Notes: a model not told the origin generated them from the sequence alone. A stretch of DNA of 64,000 nucleotides from Soonwooa sp032078105 (GCA_046269235.1 JBJZOS010000001.1:372001-436000); one strand, 5' to 3'. Positions 42,602 through 52,304 are shown, counted from the first letter of the stretch. A program made the numbers and translations.

Positions 42602-45421
42602 TTAATAAACCCCTCTACGAAGATTACTCAACAACGAGCCAAGATTAAAGATAAGCGTGTATCGTATTCTGTAACCGTAATCCTTCATCGCAGGTTCGAA
42701 ACCTAGAGAAGATTGAACTGGGAAATAAACCTCCAAAAAGTCTGGAATAATTTTTAATTTAACCCCAGAATCCCAAATAAAGTCTGCCCCTTGTCCTTTA
42801 CTTTTATAAAGTCCAAAATCAGCATACAAGTTAAACATCTTCCAAATATGAGAATCGACATTAACACTGGTAATCCATTGGTTGGCTTTGGTTTTAAAGT
42901 CAGATTTGAAACCGCCTTCTGCTAAAATATATTGTTGCGACAAAATCCCCGTGGTAGCACTTTGTCCTAACAAACCGTAAGAAAAAGCATAGTTTGACAC
43001 TTTAGAAATTCCATAATCAAATATGTCATTTTGGGTATTGTTATTAATGAAAACACCGCCAAAAAATCTAAAACTTATCTTTTTGTTTTTTGCATACTCC
43101 CAACGATAAAAAACTTCAGTCGATAATTTTTGAAAATCTTCCATCCACTGTAAACCTGCATTAATGTATTTTTCATGGATTAATGCATTGTCGTTATACG
43201 AATAACCAACATTCCACAAGTTATACTTTCCATATTCTTTTGCTAAAATACGTTTGGCATCCAAATCTTTTTGGAAATGTGCATAACTGAAATATAGATT
43301 TCTTCCAACCGCGCTTCTCGGATTTTTATTAAATGAAAGATTAGTAAAAAAACTGTAAGTCTGGTAAGCTAAATCATAATCGTAATGGAAGTATGACGCC
43401 GAGCCGCCAATCTGCCAACTTCTAAAAAAACTGTCCGCTGGCATAATATTGTAAGAAACACCAGCTTTACCAGTTAACTGTCCAGTTCCGGTACTGTAAT
43501 ATGGCGATACAGAGTAGACAAACTTTTGATCAAAAACGCCTTTATTAACGACATTAAAACCTAACATCACTTTATCATAAGCATTAAAACTTAGTCGTGG
43601 CGAAATGTAAAGCTCATTAAATTCGGGATTCGGAACATCTTTTATCAGTTTTAATTTTAGTCTTTTCATATTAGAAAAAAGACCCTTGGTATAAAGATAG
43701 TTGTCTCTAAAATTGGTTTCCGGAAAAGAATAGTCGTCATTCACGATAATCTTTTCTGCATCGTTGGCTTTTACTTGATAGATTTTAGAATCTGAATCTG
43801 CGTATTGCCATTGCGTTTCTTTCTGGCCAGATTCGGTTTCGGCTTGCAGTTTGAAAGGTAGGTTATACTTCCCAAGTTTATTTATTTTAACATCGAAAGC
43901 ATCATCTTTTCGCGTAAATTTTTTAAGATTAAAATTAACACGATTTTTTTCTTCAATTAGAGAAGATAAAAAACGAGAATTTCCGCCACTTTCCCACTCA
44001 AGTTTTGACAAAAAATCACTGGCAACAACGGGTTTCTGAAAATGATCTGAGAAATAAGAATTTAAGAATGAATTAAATTTTGCAAAACCCATTTGGTCAG
44101 CAACAAAATAAAACAGAATTCCCGTTTCAAAATGACTGATTGCAAAAGCGTTAAACTTACTTAGATTCTCATAATTTTCGTTGATTTTTTGATCCAGATT
44201 TTGCGTCAAAATATATTGATACGCCAACGAATATCGCTCTGTCAGCTTAAGATCCGACGCATGGAAAATCTTCAAAGGCTTCATTCCAAGTATTTTGGCT
44301 TGCTCAGGAAGATCGCCCAAAAGCTTATGTTCTGGATAAAACTCTTTCAAATATTGAAATTCTGAATACGTCTGCAATCCATTTTTTAACCAATGGTCTA
44401 CATTTTTTTCGTTAACAAAAAGATTATTAATGACTTGCTTGGACACAATTCCGAAATAATGCAAATCTATTTTCTCTGGATCTGCAAATAATTTGTAATG
44501 GAATTTCCAAAACTTAATATCATCAATCCCCACAAATTTCTCCTCCGAACTGAATTTTTTACTAATAAATAGTTTGTCGGGAAGCTGTCCAAAACGCTTT
44601 TTTAAAAATTTAAGATGAAGCGACAAATAGAACTCTAGATTTGCTCGATCGTCTTGCGTAATTGGATAACCAAAAACGACATCTATCTTTTGTTCATCAA
44701 CATTGACAGAGATTTTATCAATATGTTCTAATGAAATATAAAACTCAGGATCGTTGACAGAAACGCCAGCAAATTCATTTTTTTGAAGCCCAGAATGATG
44801 TAGGTTTGATTCAACTTTAAAAAGCTCGTTTATATCAAAATTAACATCCCAATACGAAGCACTGTTTAAGTTTTGTTCGGTATCCAGAAAGTGTTTTGGA
44901 TATTGATCTTGATTTTCAAAACTATCCGGAACTATGAAAAAATATTTGAGATTAAGATTGGTTTTATCAAGACCATAACCCGTAAATTTTGCATCTGGAA
45001 GTTTGACTTCGTAACGTAATTTGATGGTTTTTGAAGCTTGAGGCTTTAGTTTTTGATCTAGATTTAAATACAAAAATTCTTCTTTAAGATTTTTGATGTC
45101 TTTAGTTTTTCCATCCAATTCTACATGAAGATTGTTGAGGGCACCAAGTTCTGTCGGTTTGGCAAAATAAAGATCTTTTTTTCGATCTCTAAGTTTGCGT
45201 TTAAGAAGCGGCGTATTTCGATTTTGGTAGGCTGCAACCCAATTGAGAAGTTTGATTTTATCAATCGACACGTCATGCGGATTATGATATGCAATTTGCT
45301 GCTCAACAATTAAGTTTAGCATATCATCAGACAATTTTGCCGAAATCCGAATGCTATCTTGTTGTCCAAAACACCATATCCCTTGTATCAAAAACAAGCT
45401 ACCAAAAAATAATTTCTTCAT
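42602..45421 (-). CDS. Degenerate M1-peptidase-like domain fused to an outer-membrane barrel
   Basis: With the ATG at 45421 the protein has 939 residues and begins with a signal peptide (MKKLFFGSLFLIQGIWCFGQ); a start 54 bases upstream lacks this. Residues 20-500 follow the M1 aminopeptidase plan: beta-rich N-terminal part, then HYFGIVSKQVINNLFV and VDHWLKNGLQTYSEF at about 321-355, where active enzymes have HExxHxW...WLxEGxAxYxE. The zinc ligands are all replaced. Residues from about 590 form a C-terminal outer-membrane barrel (LNELYISPRLSFNAYDKVML-like strands to the end). Probably surface- or periplasm-facing binding protein; function unknown. Confidence 0.75.
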   Translation of the reverse strand: MKKLFFGSLFLIQGIWCFGQQDSIRISAKLSDDMLNLIVEQQIAYHNPHDVSIDKIKLLNWVAAYQNRNTPLLKRKLRDRKKDLYFAKPTELGALNNLHVELDGKTKDIKNLKEEFLYLNLDQKLKPQASKTIKLRYEVKLPDAKFTGYGLDKTNLNLKYFFIVPDSFENQDQYPKHFLDTEQNLNSASYWDVNFDINELFKVESNLHHSGLQKNEFAGVSVNDPEFYISLEHIDKISVNVDEQKIDVVFGYPITQDDRANLEFYLSLHLKFLKKRFGQLPDKLFISKKFSSEEKFVGIDDIKFWKFHYKLFADPEKIDLHYFGIVSKQVINNLFVNEKNVDHWLKNGLQTYSEFQYLKEFYPEHKLLGDLPEQAKILGMKPLKIFHASDLKLTERYSLAYQYILTQNLDQKINENYENLSKFNAFAISHFETGILFYFVADQMGFAKFNSFLNSYFSDHFQKPVVASDFLSKLEWESGGNSRFLSSLIEEKNRVNFNLKKFTRKDDAFDVKINKLGKYNLPFKLQAETESGQKETQWQYADSDSKIYQVKANDAEKIIVNDDYSFPETNFRDNYLYTKGLFSNMKRLKLKLIKDVPNPEFNELYISPRLSFNAYDKVMLGFNVVNKGVFDQKFVYSVSPYYSTGTGQLTGKAGVSYNIMPADSFFRSWQIGGSASYFHYDYDLAYQTYSFFTNLSFNKNPRSAVGRNLYFSYAHFQKDLDAKRILAKEYGKYNLWNVGYSYNDNALIHEKYINAGLQWMEDFQKLSTEVFYRWEYAKNKKISFRFFGGVFINNNTQNDIFDYGISKVSNYAFSYGLLGQSATTGILSQQYILAEGGFKSDFKTKANQWITSVNVDSHIWKMFNLYADFGLYKSKGQGADFIWDSGVKLKIIPDFLEVYFPVQSSLGFEPAMKDYGYRIRYTLIFNLGSLLSNLRRGVY

Positions 45422-45544
45422 CAAATATTTGCAATACTCAAATTTAGCAAAAAAACTTGCCAAACTCTTTATCAATCTTCATTAATTCTGGAAAAATCAA
45501 TTATAGTTTTATTTTTTAAGTTTAAAATAGATAATTATGGATGC

Positions 45545-46453
45545 TTACCATTTTTTTCTTCTGAAATAAATAAAAGTCACAATGACGATAAGCGCCATAA
45601 AACCTAGCGTTCCGTAATAACCATAAGGATGTTTGAGTTCGGGCATGTTGTCGAAATTCATACCGTAAACGCCCGCAATAAAGGTTAATGGTAAAAAGTA
45701 TACCGAGAACATCGCCAAAATTTTCATGACTTGATTAGCCTTTTGGTCGGATAGAGCCAAAAACATCGATATTAAGTTGGTTGTTTGTGCATTAAGGTGA
45801 TCAAAATCCGCGATAACATCCTTTTGCTTGTCAATTAGGTCCATAACTTCGACATCTTCTAAATTTAAAGTATTGAATTTGTTAATCCACTCCGACGAGA
45901 TATTTAGGATTCGCGTGTTAAGTCCAGATTTTCGTTTAAGTTTATAAAGACGTCTGATTTGGTTGGTTTGGTTAGTGTTTTTTAGGAAGATTTCGTTCTC
46001 CATATTGTCCAAGACCTCCATAAGATGCTGACTTTCATTATCATAAGTTTTCATCACTTGAAGGGCAAGTTTTAAGGCTAATTGATCAGATGTTAATGTT
46101 TCTTTTAGCTGAGGTTGTTTTTCAATATCTTCATTCACTTCTCGGATACTTTTACTTTTCATCCGATGAATTGTAATGATGAGGTTTGGCAATACAAAAA
46201 GACTCAATTTTGTACTAACGTCACTTATGGAGTTAAGTGTTTGGCGCTCTAGATCGGTGTTTTCCCGCATCAGAAAAAATTTGACCTCGTCCACTTCTTC
46301 GTATTTGGGTAAGTGGTTGGGGTCAATGGTATCTTCTAAAAGAAGCTTGTTAATATGATAACGATTATGTAAAAAAGCAAGGTCTTCTTCGGTCGCCATT
46401 TCGACATCTAACCACTCGCAATGTTCGTTTTTTAATATGCTTTCGATTGCCAT
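45545..46453 (-). CDS. corA: CorA family magnesium/cobalt transporter
   Basis: A 302-residue protein with a cytoplasmic N-terminal domain, a long helix of about residues 150-235, and two C-terminal membrane helices (ILAMFSVYFLPLTFIAGVYG and GTLGFMALIVIVTFIYF). The selectivity motif YGMN lies between them in GVYGMNFDNMPEL. CorA pentamers let Mg2+ (and Co2+ or Ni2+) into the cell. The gene is single, and its promoter box ends 4 bases before the ATG. Confidence 0.94.
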   Translation of the reverse strand: MAIESILKNEHCEWLDVEMATEEDLAFLHNRYHINKLLLEDTIDPNHLPKYEEVDEVKFFLMRENTDLERQTLNSISDVSTKLSLFVLPNLIITIHRMKSKSIREVNEDIEKQPQLKETLTSDQLALKLALQVMKTYDNESQHLMEVLDNMENEIFLKNTNQTNQIRRLYKLKRKSGLNTRILNISSEWINKFNTLNLEDVEVMDLIDKQKDVIADFDHLNAQTTNLISMFLALSDQKANQVMKILAMFSVYFLPLTFIAGVYGMNFDNMPELKHPYGYYGTLGFMALIVIVTFIYFRRKKW

Positions 46454-46457
46454 AACG

Positions 46458-46465
46458 CAAAGCTA
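46458..46465 (-). promoter_or_regulatory. -7 box for corA
   Basis: On the minus strand TAGCTTTG matches TAnnTTTG and ends 4 bases before the corA ATG, so the mRNA is probably leaderless. Confidence 0.6.
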
Positions 46466-46644
46466 AATATTTTTTGGAATTATTTGTATTTTATGTTAAA
46501 AATATGATTTTGTAATCGTTTAAAAAAAAGCTTTAATCACTTTTGTTTTTAATATTAAATTAATTTAAAACTGTGATATTTATTAATGTTTTGGAAATAA
46601 TCTTATAATATTTTAAATAAAGTTCTATGTAATGAATAAAATAT

Positions 46645-46652
46645 TATTTTTG
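46645..46652 (+). promoter_or_regulatory. -7 box for fabH
   Basis: TATTTTTG matches TAnnTTTG, 24 bases before the fabH ATG. Confidence 0.5.
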
Positions 46653-46676
46653 CAAAACGATTTACAACTTTAGAAA

Positions 46677-47699
46677 ATGTATAAAAGTAAAATTACAGGT
46701 GTAGGACATTACGTTCCTGAAAATATAGTGACAAATGATGACTTGTCAAAATTGATGAATACCAGTGACGAATGGATTACAGAAAGAACAGGTATTAAAG
46801 AAAGACGTCATCGTAAAAATAGAAATGACAACCAAGAGACAAGTGCTTTTTTAGGCTTTAAAGCTTCCGAAATGGCGCTTAAAAATGCAAATCTTACAGG
46901 TAAGGATATTGATTATATTGTATTTGCAACCTTGTCTCCAGACTATTTCTTCCCTGGTAACGGAGTTTTGTTACAAGAGATGCTTGGTTGCCATACTATT
47001 GGTGCGCTAGATGTTAGAAACCAATGTTCTGGATTTGTGTATGCGATGAGCATCGCGAATGCGTTGATTGTCTCAGGGACTTATAAAAATATTTTGGTTG
47101 TTGGTGCAGAGATTCATTCTTTTGGATTAGACTTTACCGACAGAGGTCGTGGTGTTTCTGTTATCTTCGGGGACGGAGCTGGTGCGGTAGTTTTGTCAGC
47201 TACGGAAGACGAAAATACGCAAGGTATTTTGTCTGTTAATATGCACTCTGAAGGTAAATATGCGGAAGAACTAGCCGTTAAATTCCCTGGATCAAAATTT
47301 GGTTGGGCAGATCGTCTATTAACAGAACCAGAGGCCATAACGCCAGAGGATATTTATCCTGTTATGAATGGTAATTTTGTGTTCAAACATGCGGTTACAC
47401 GTTTTCCGGAAAGTATTATGGAAGCTTTGACTAAAGCTGGTAAAACGATTCAAGATCTAGATCTTTTAATTCCACATCAAGCCAATATTCGTATCGCACA
47501 ATACGTACAACAATTGTTGCATTTGCCAGATGAGAAGGTGTTTATCAATATTCAAAAGTATGGAAATACAACGGCAGCATCTATCCCAATTGCGTTGAGC
47601 GAAGCGATACAAGAAGGTCGTATGAAGCGTGGCGATTTGGTATGTATGTCAGCTTTTGGAAGCGGATTTACGTGGGGAAGCGTCCTTTTTGAATATTAA
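46677..47699 (+). CDS. fabH: Beta-ketoacyl-ACP synthase III (FabH)
   Basis: Starts fatty-acid synthesis by joining an acyl-CoA primer to malonyl-ACP. The 340 residues show the family opening SKITGVGHYVPENIVTNDDL and TSDEWITERTGIKERR, the catalytic Cys in DVRNQCSGF (Cys117), His in LLIPHQANIRI and Asn in KYGNTTAASIPIAL, and the end GDLVCMSAFGSGFTWGSVLF. All three catalytic residues are kept. The gene is not next to plsX or rpmF, so it may be one of several copies, for example one for branched primers; this cannot be settled here. Confidence 0.94.
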   Translation: MYKSKITGVGHYVPENIVTNDDLSKLMNTSDEWITERTGIKERRHRKNRNDNQETSAFLGFKASEMALKNANLTGKDIDYIVFATLSPDYFFPGNGVLLQEMLGCHTIGALDVRNQCSGFVYAMSIANALIVSGTYKNILVVGAEIHSFGLDFTDRGRGVSVIFGDGAGAVVLSATEDENTQGILSVNMHSEGKYAEELAVKFPGSKFGWADRLLTEPEAITPEDIYPVMNGNFVFKHAVTRFPESIMEALTKAGKTIQDLDLLIPHQANIRIAQYVQQLLHLPDEKVFINIQKYGNTTAASIPIALSEAIQEGRMKRGDLVCMSAFGSGFTWGSVLFEY

Positions 47700-47857
47700 A
47701 ATTTTAAAAATATCGTTAAAAAAGTGTCTGAAAAGATGCTTTTTTTGTTTATGTAAATCCTTGAAAATCTTTTATTTAAAGGGTATTTGTGGGCTTTTAA
47801 GTTGTTTTGGCATAGATTTTTCAAGTCTACTTCTCGTAAAACGAAAAAATTTGAATT

Positions 47858-48436
47858 ATGAAATCTTTAAAAAAAGCAGTATTAGCAATAGGTGTATTAG
47901 CAGGAGGTATGACATTCGCACAAAGTTCAGATATGAATAACATGCTTAAAGTCGGTGTTAATGGTGGTGTTTCTACTGGAGGTAACACGTCCGCTAATGT
48001 AGGATTTGATGTTTCTTATCAAAATCTAGTAACGCCAGGATTTGGCTTAGGTATCGCAACAGGTTATAACCACTTCTTCGGAAAGTCTGCTACTATTAAT
48101 AATGTAAAAGTTGATAATAACGACTTCGGGGTAGTTCCTGTAGCAGCTTTATTTAGAATTTATCCTCAGCAATACGGATTTTATCTAGGTGCTGACTTAG
48201 GTTATGGTTTCATTGTTGGCGATGATAATGTAACGGATAATGCGGTGTACAATGCAAAAAGACCTGATGGTGGATTTTATTTAAAACCAGAAATCGGTTA
48301 TCATAACAAAGATTGGAACTTCTTTGCACATTATACTAAAGTATTTACAGGTGATAAAGGACAAGTTGCAGATCAAAAATTTAATGCTGGTTCAATAGGT
48401 GTAGGTGTGTCGTACAATATTCCTTTAGGGAAATAA
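47858..48436 (+). CDS. Small outer-membrane beta-barrel protein
   Basis: A 192-residue protein with a signal peptide (MKSLKKAVLAIGVLAGGMTFAQ) and about eight strands typical of the porin-like OMP_b-brl family: LKVGVNGGVSTGG, NVGFDVSYQNL, FGLGIATGYNHFFG, FYLGADLGYGFIVG, GFYLKPEIGYH, and SIGVGVSYNIPLG at the end. No channel or enzyme function can be read from it. The gene stands alone with its own terminator. Confidence 0.85.
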   Translation: MKSLKKAVLAIGVLAGGMTFAQSSDMNNMLKVGVNGGVSTGGNTSANVGFDVSYQNLVTPGFGLGIATGYNHFFGKSATINNVKVDNNDFGVVPVAALFRIYPQQYGFYLGADLGYGFIVGDDNVTDNAVYNAKRPDGGFYLKPEIGYHNKDWNFFAHYTKVFTGDKGQVADQKFNAGSIGVGVSYNIPLGK

Positions 48437-48457
48437 TCAATCTATTATAATCTTATT

Positions 48458-48486
48458 AAGCCTGTCTTTGGACGGGCTTTTTTCTT
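48458..48486 (+). terminator. Terminator after the small OMP gene
   Basis: AAGCCTGTC / GACGGGCTT pairs over 9 bp with one G-U, loop TTTG, then a T-run. Confidence 0.85.
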
Positions 48487-48537
48487 TTAATCGTGTTTTC
48501 TTATCATAAATCAATTTTTATTTAGAATGATTATGGC

Positions 48538-48545
48538 TAAGTTTG
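48538..48545 (+). promoter_or_regulatory. -7 box for the YceI gene
   Basis: TAAGTTTG matches TAnnTTTG, 29 bases before the ATG at 48575. Confidence 0.5.
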
Positions 48546-48574
48546 CACTATAAAATTTTTAAACAATAAAAAAA

Positions 48575-49144
48575 ATGAAAAAATTAGCTTTAGTTGCTTT
48601 AATGATTGGAGGTTTAGCATTTGGACAAACTAAAAAAGTAGTAGCATCAGACGTACATTGGTGGGGTTACAAAATCGCAAAATCTCAAGCATCATCTCAT
48701 GATGGGACGGTCAATGTGAAATCTGGTAATATTATTGTTAAAAATAATAAAGTTGTTGGTGGTACTTTCTTATTAGATATGACGACAATTAGCGCAACAG
48801 ATGTTAAAGATGCAGAAACAAAAGCTAAGTTGGATGGCCACCTTAAGAATGGTGACTTCTTCGAGGTAGAAAAATTCCCAACAGCTGAATTTACAATTAC
48901 AGCGGTGAAGCCAAATTCTGATAAAATTTGGAATTCTACAATCACTGGTAACTTAACGGTAAAAGGAAAAACTAACACAATCAGCTTCCCAGCAAAAGTT
49001 GGTGTCAGCAAAGGCGTAGCATCTATCGTTACAGATAAGTTTAGCTTTGATCGACAAAAATTTGATGTAGCTTACAAGTCATCTATGGCTGACGTTTTGG
49101 TTAAAGACGATATCGACATGAAAGTTAAAATAACAGCAAAATAA
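48575..49144 (+). CDS. YceI family protein
   Basis: A 189-residue protein with a signal peptide (MKKLALVALMIGGLAFGQ) and the YceI lipocalin-like fold: VHWWGYKIAKSQASSHDGTV, GGTFLLDMTTISATDVKD, LKNGDFFEVEKFPTAEFTIT, NSTITGNLTVKGKTNTISFP and FSFDRQKFDVAY. YceI proteins bind isoprenoid chains in the periplasm; the ligand here is unknown. It has its own promoter and terminator. Confidence 0.92.
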   Translation: MKKLALVALMIGGLAFGQTKKVVASDVHWWGYKIAKSQASSHDGTVNVKSGNIIVKNNKVVGGTFLLDMTTISATDVKDAETKAKLDGHLKNGDFFEVEKFPTAEFTITAVKPNSDKIWNSTITGNLTVKGKTNTISFPAKVGVSKGVASIVTDKFSFDRQKFDVAYKSSMADVLVKDDIDMKVKITAK

Positions 49145-49171
49145 TTTGCTAAAACTTTGAGAATATTTAAA

Positions 49172-49199
49172 AAAGAACAGCTTGTCTGTTCTTTTTTTG
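49172..49199 (+). terminator. Terminator after the YceI gene
   Basis: AAAGAACAG / CTGTTCTTT forms a 9-bp stem with a 5-base loop and a T-run. Confidence 0.85.
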
Positions 49200-49227
49200 T
49201 TTCCTATTTTTGATAGTAGTTTTAATT

Positions 49228-49872
49228 ATGAAGTTATATGTTGTGAGTGGCCTGGGCGCCGATTTTACAGTGTTAGAAAAATTAACTTTTAACGACGATA
49301 TCGAAGTCGAATTTCTAGATTGGTTAATTCCCGAAAATCAAGAAGAGTTTTCGCATTATGTTAAAAGAATGGCGGATAGAGTCGATGATACAGAAGATTT
49401 TTATCTTTTAGGATATTCTTTTGGAGGTATTATGGTACAAGAAATTCATCATCTTAAACCTGCCAAAAAAGTTGTAATTCTCGGAAGTATTCGCAGCGAC
49501 GAAGAAAAATCACCACTCATAAAATTAGGCGGTTTTACTAAAATCCCAAGATTGCTGCCCGAACGTTTTTTTAATGAAAACTCGGCGGTGGTTTATTCTT
49601 TTTTAAGAAAGTTGTTCGATCCCAAAAATCCTCGTATTAATAACTATTTCCGAGTGCGCCATCCCTATTATCTCAAATGGTCAATCGAGAAAATTTCGGA
49701 GTGGAAATTCCAAAAAATGCCCAATATTATCCAAATCATGGCAGATAAAGATATTGTCTTTCCAATTAAAAATTCGAAACCCGATTTCGTTATTAAAAAT
49801 GCAACGCATTTATTCCCAGCGACAAAACCAAAAGAAGTATCAGCCATTTTGCTGGAAGTCTTCAAATCTTAA
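49228..49872 (+). CDS. Alpha/beta hydrolase
   Basis: A 214-residue hydrolase starting MKLYVVSGLGADFTVLEKL. The nucleophile elbow is FYLLGYSFGGIMVQEI (GxSxGG, Ser about 72), and the likely catalytic His is in IKNATHLFPATKPKEV near the C-terminus, with an Asp in MADKDIVFPI. The substrate is unknown. The ATG at 49228 is preferred to a start 18 bases upstream because the first strand begins directly with it. It lies 66 bases before sdaA. Confidence 0.85.
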   Translation: MKLYVVSGLGADFTVLEKLTFNDDIEVEFLDWLIPENQEEFSHYVKRMADRVDDTEDFYLLGYSFGGIMVQEIHHLKPAKKVVILGSIRSDEEKSPLIKLGGFTKIPRLLPERFFNENSAVVYSFLRKLFDPKNPRINNYFRVRHPYYLKWSIEKISEWKFQKMPNIIQIMADKDIVFPIKNSKPDFVIKNATHLFPATKPKEVSAILLEVFKS

Positions 49873-49938
49873 CAAAATTTGAATATTGACTTTTTAATTT
49901 GTAAATTGATAGTATCTTTAGAGCCCTAATTTTATTGA

Positions 49939-51357
49939 ATGGAATCGATCAGTGTTTTTGAAATTATAAAAGTTGGCATTGGCCCTTCAAGCTCGCACAC
50001 AATGGGACCTTGGAATGCGGCTGAGATGTTTTTGAACCTTATTAAAAAAGATAGAAAACTTTCTGATGTTAAAGAAGTTTTTGTTGAATTTTTTGGTTCG
50101 CTCGCAAAAACGGGAATTGGACACGGGACAGATATTGCTGGGATGTTGGGACTTTCTGGAGAAGATTTTAAAACCATCGATACAACAAAGATTGATGAAA
50201 AAATTGCTCACATTAAGGAAACGCAAATTCTTAATCTTGGTGGCGAACATCCATTAGGCTTTATCTATGGACATCATCTAATTTTAAATAAAGAAAAAAC
50301 GCTTGACTTTCATCCAAACGGAATGATCTTCAAAGTGATTTTCAACGATGGCGAAACACTAAGTCAGGATTATTACTCGCTAGGTGGCGGTTTTGTTGGG
50401 ACTAAAGAAGACAACACGTATAGCGAAATGTGTGTTCGTACTTTGTATCCTTGCCACAAAGGAAGCGATATTCTTAAATATATTGAGCAACTAAAGTTAA
50501 AGCGAGTTTCAGATCTAATTTATCTAAATGAAGAATCTTGGAGAAGTCGTGAAGAGACCAATCAACAAGCTTTAGACATTTGGAAAAATATAAAAGAATG
50601 CGTCTACAAAGGCGTTAACAAAAAAGGAATTCTTCCTGGTGGACTTAATGTAACGCGTCGCGCCTCCGAAATGAACGAAAAACTTCTCGGTTCAAAAATT
50701 TATAAAAATATGGACCAATGGTTCCAAATGGTTTGCGAGGAGGAAAAAACTTTCAATTCGATTACCAAATGGATTAGTTGTTTTGCCTTGGCTGTTAACG
50801 AAGAGAATGCTGCTTTTGGAAGAATTATCACTGCGCCAACCAATGGTGCAAGTGGCGTTATTCCCGCAGTTTTGATGTATGCACAGACTTTTACAGAATT
50901 TAATAAAGAAGAAGATATTATCAGATTTATTTTAACGGCTGGCGAAATCGGAACTTTATTTAAAAAGAATGCCACCATTTCAGCAGCGATGGGTGGCTGT
51001 CAGGCAGAAGTTGGCGTGTCATCGGCGATGGCCGCAGCGGCATTAACCGAGATTTCTGGTGGTACGCCTGGACAAGTTTTGATGGCTGCAGAAATTGCGA
51101 TGGAGCATCATCTAGGCTTGACCTGCGACCCAATTGGCGGTCTGGTTCAAATTCCTTGTATTGAACGTAATTCGATGGGCGCTATTAAAGCAATTACCGC
51201 TTCTAATTTGGCTTTGGAAGGCGATCCTAGCAAAGCCCGAGTTTCATTAGACCATGTGATCAAATCGATGTGGGAAACAGCTTTGGACATGAATTCTAAA
51301 TACAAAGAAACGTCTGAAGGTGGTCTCGCTGTCGCGGTTAACGTGCCCGAATGTTAA
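49939..51357 (+). CDS. sdaA: L-serine ammonia-lyase, iron-sulfur dependent
   Basis: Converts L-serine into pyruvate and ammonia. The 472 residues have the single-chain SdaA order: a beta domain beginning SVFEIIKVGIGPSSSHTMGP, then the catalytic alpha domain with ITAPTNGASGVIPAVLMY, ATISAAMGGCQAEVGVSSAM and HHLGLTCDPIGGLVQIPCIE. The cysteines in GGCQ, LTCDP and IPCIE are the expected ligands of the [4Fe-4S] cluster. The gene is single and convergent with tyrA across a shared terminator. Confidence 0.95.
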   Translation: MESISVFEIIKVGIGPSSSHTMGPWNAAEMFLNLIKKDRKLSDVKEVFVEFFGSLAKTGIGHGTDIAGMLGLSGEDFKTIDTTKIDEKIAHIKETQILNLGGEHPLGFIYGHHLILNKEKTLDFHPNGMIFKVIFNDGETLSQDYYSLGGGFVGTKEDNTYSEMCVRTLYPCHKGSDILKYIEQLKLKRVSDLIYLNEESWRSREETNQQALDIWKNIKECVYKGVNKKGILPGGLNVTRRASEMNEKLLGSKIYKNMDQWFQMVCEEEKTFNSITKWISCFALAVNEENAAFGRIITAPTNGASGVIPAVLMYAQTFTEFNKEEDIIRFILTAGEIGTLFKKNATISAAMGGCQAEVGVSSAMAAAALTEISGGTPGQVLMAAEIAMEHHLGLTCDPIGGLVQIPCIERNSMGAIKAITASNLALEGDPSKARVSLDHVIKSMWETALDMNSKYKETSEGGLAVAVNVPEC

Positions 51358-51375
51358 AATAAAAGAATATATGAG

Positions 51376-51418
51376 CCGCAAATTTGATTACTGGAAAATC
51401 GAATTTGCGGTTTTTTTT
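51376..51418 (+). terminator. Terminator between sdaA and tyrA
   Basis: CCGCAAATTTGAT / ATCGAATTTGCGG forms a long stem with a T-run on the plus side. Confidence 0.8.
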
Positions 51419-52262
51419 ATTTATCCAAAATTCCTCGTATTCTATTAGCATTAACTATGAGTTCTTCCAAAAAGTCGAAGTTCTCTTTTTCTAAAGCAGA
51501 TTTAAATTTTTTGAGTTGAGAAATATGTTCGTTTAAAACATCTAAAACATTTTCTTTGTTTTGTTTAAAAATAGAAACCCACATTTCTGGATGCGATTTG
51601 GCAAGGCGAACGGTGCTCGAAAATCCAGAACTTGCCAATTGAAAAATAGTGTCTTCTTCTCTTTCTTTTTCCAAAACAGTATTTGCTAAAGCATACGACG
51701 TAATATGCGAAATATGCGAAATGTAAGCGGTATGGATATCATGCTTGTCAGCGTCCATGTAAAGGATGTTCATATCGAGGTTTTCATAGACTTGCTTCAC
51801 CATTTCTACCGCGACATCGTAAGAATCTTTATGATTACAAATTACCGCTGCTCGATCTGTAAAAGCCTCGGAAGTTGCAGCCATAGGACCGCTATTTTCG
51901 GTTCCCCACATTGGATGACTTGCCACAAAGTTTTTACGATTCGGATGTTGTTCGACAATGTTAGTTATTTCTTGTTTGGTAGATCCAACGTCCATCACGA
52001 CGGTCTTGTCAGAAATCCTATCCAAGACTTCTGGCAGAACAACTTTTGTTGCTTCAACGGGTAAGGCGATGATTATTAAATCCGAATCCCGAACAAGATT
52101 TTCAAAAGACGCAATTTCATCAATAATGTTAAGTTCTTTTGCTGTATAAAGATGAACTTCGCTCTTATCAAAAGCTAAAATTTTATCAGCGAAATTTTTA
52201 TTTTTTAATTTTAAAGCCATCGATCCGCCGATAAGTCCAACACCTATAAGTCCTATTGTCAT
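51417..52262 (-). CDS. tyrA: Prephenate dehydrogenase (TyrA)
   Basis: Oxidatively decarboxylates prephenate to 4-hydroxyphenylpyruvate, the precursor of tyrosine. The 281 residues start with the NAD-binding motif IGLIGVGLIGGSMALKL (GxGxxGGS) and contain VVMDVGSTKQEI, FVASHPMWGTENSGP and the substrate-site HTAYISHISHITSYALA. There is no fused chorismate mutase domain, so it is a single-function enzyme. The leader upstream (52263-52392) contains a Tyr-rich short reading frame and a terminator, which suggests control by the tyrosine supply. Confidence 0.94.
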   Translation of the reverse strand: MTIGLIGVGLIGGSMALKLKNKNFADKILAFDKSEVHLYTAKELNIIDEIASFENLVRDSDLIIIALPVEATKVVLPEVLDRISDKTVVMDVGSTKQEITNIVEQHPNRKNFVASHPMWGTENSGPMAATSEAFTDRAAVICNHKDSYDVAVEMVKQVYENLDMNILYMDADKHDIHTAYISHISHITSYALANTVLEKEREEDTIFQLASSGFSSTVRLAKSHPEMWVSIFKQNKENVLDVLNEHISQLKKFKSALEKENFDFLEELIVNANRIRGILDK

Positions 52263-52279
52263 AATTTTAATTTTAAAAA

Positions 52280-52304
52280 CAAAAAACCCCGTCCTAGGAC
52301 GAGG
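52280..52304 (-). terminator. Attenuator terminator in the tyrA leader
   Basis: On the minus strand CCTCGTC-CTAG-GACGGGG forms a 7-bp GC-rich stem (with one G-U) and a tetraloop, followed at once by six T residues, 18 bases before the tyrA ATG. It stands between promoter and gene, so it must be conditional. Confidence 0.8.
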
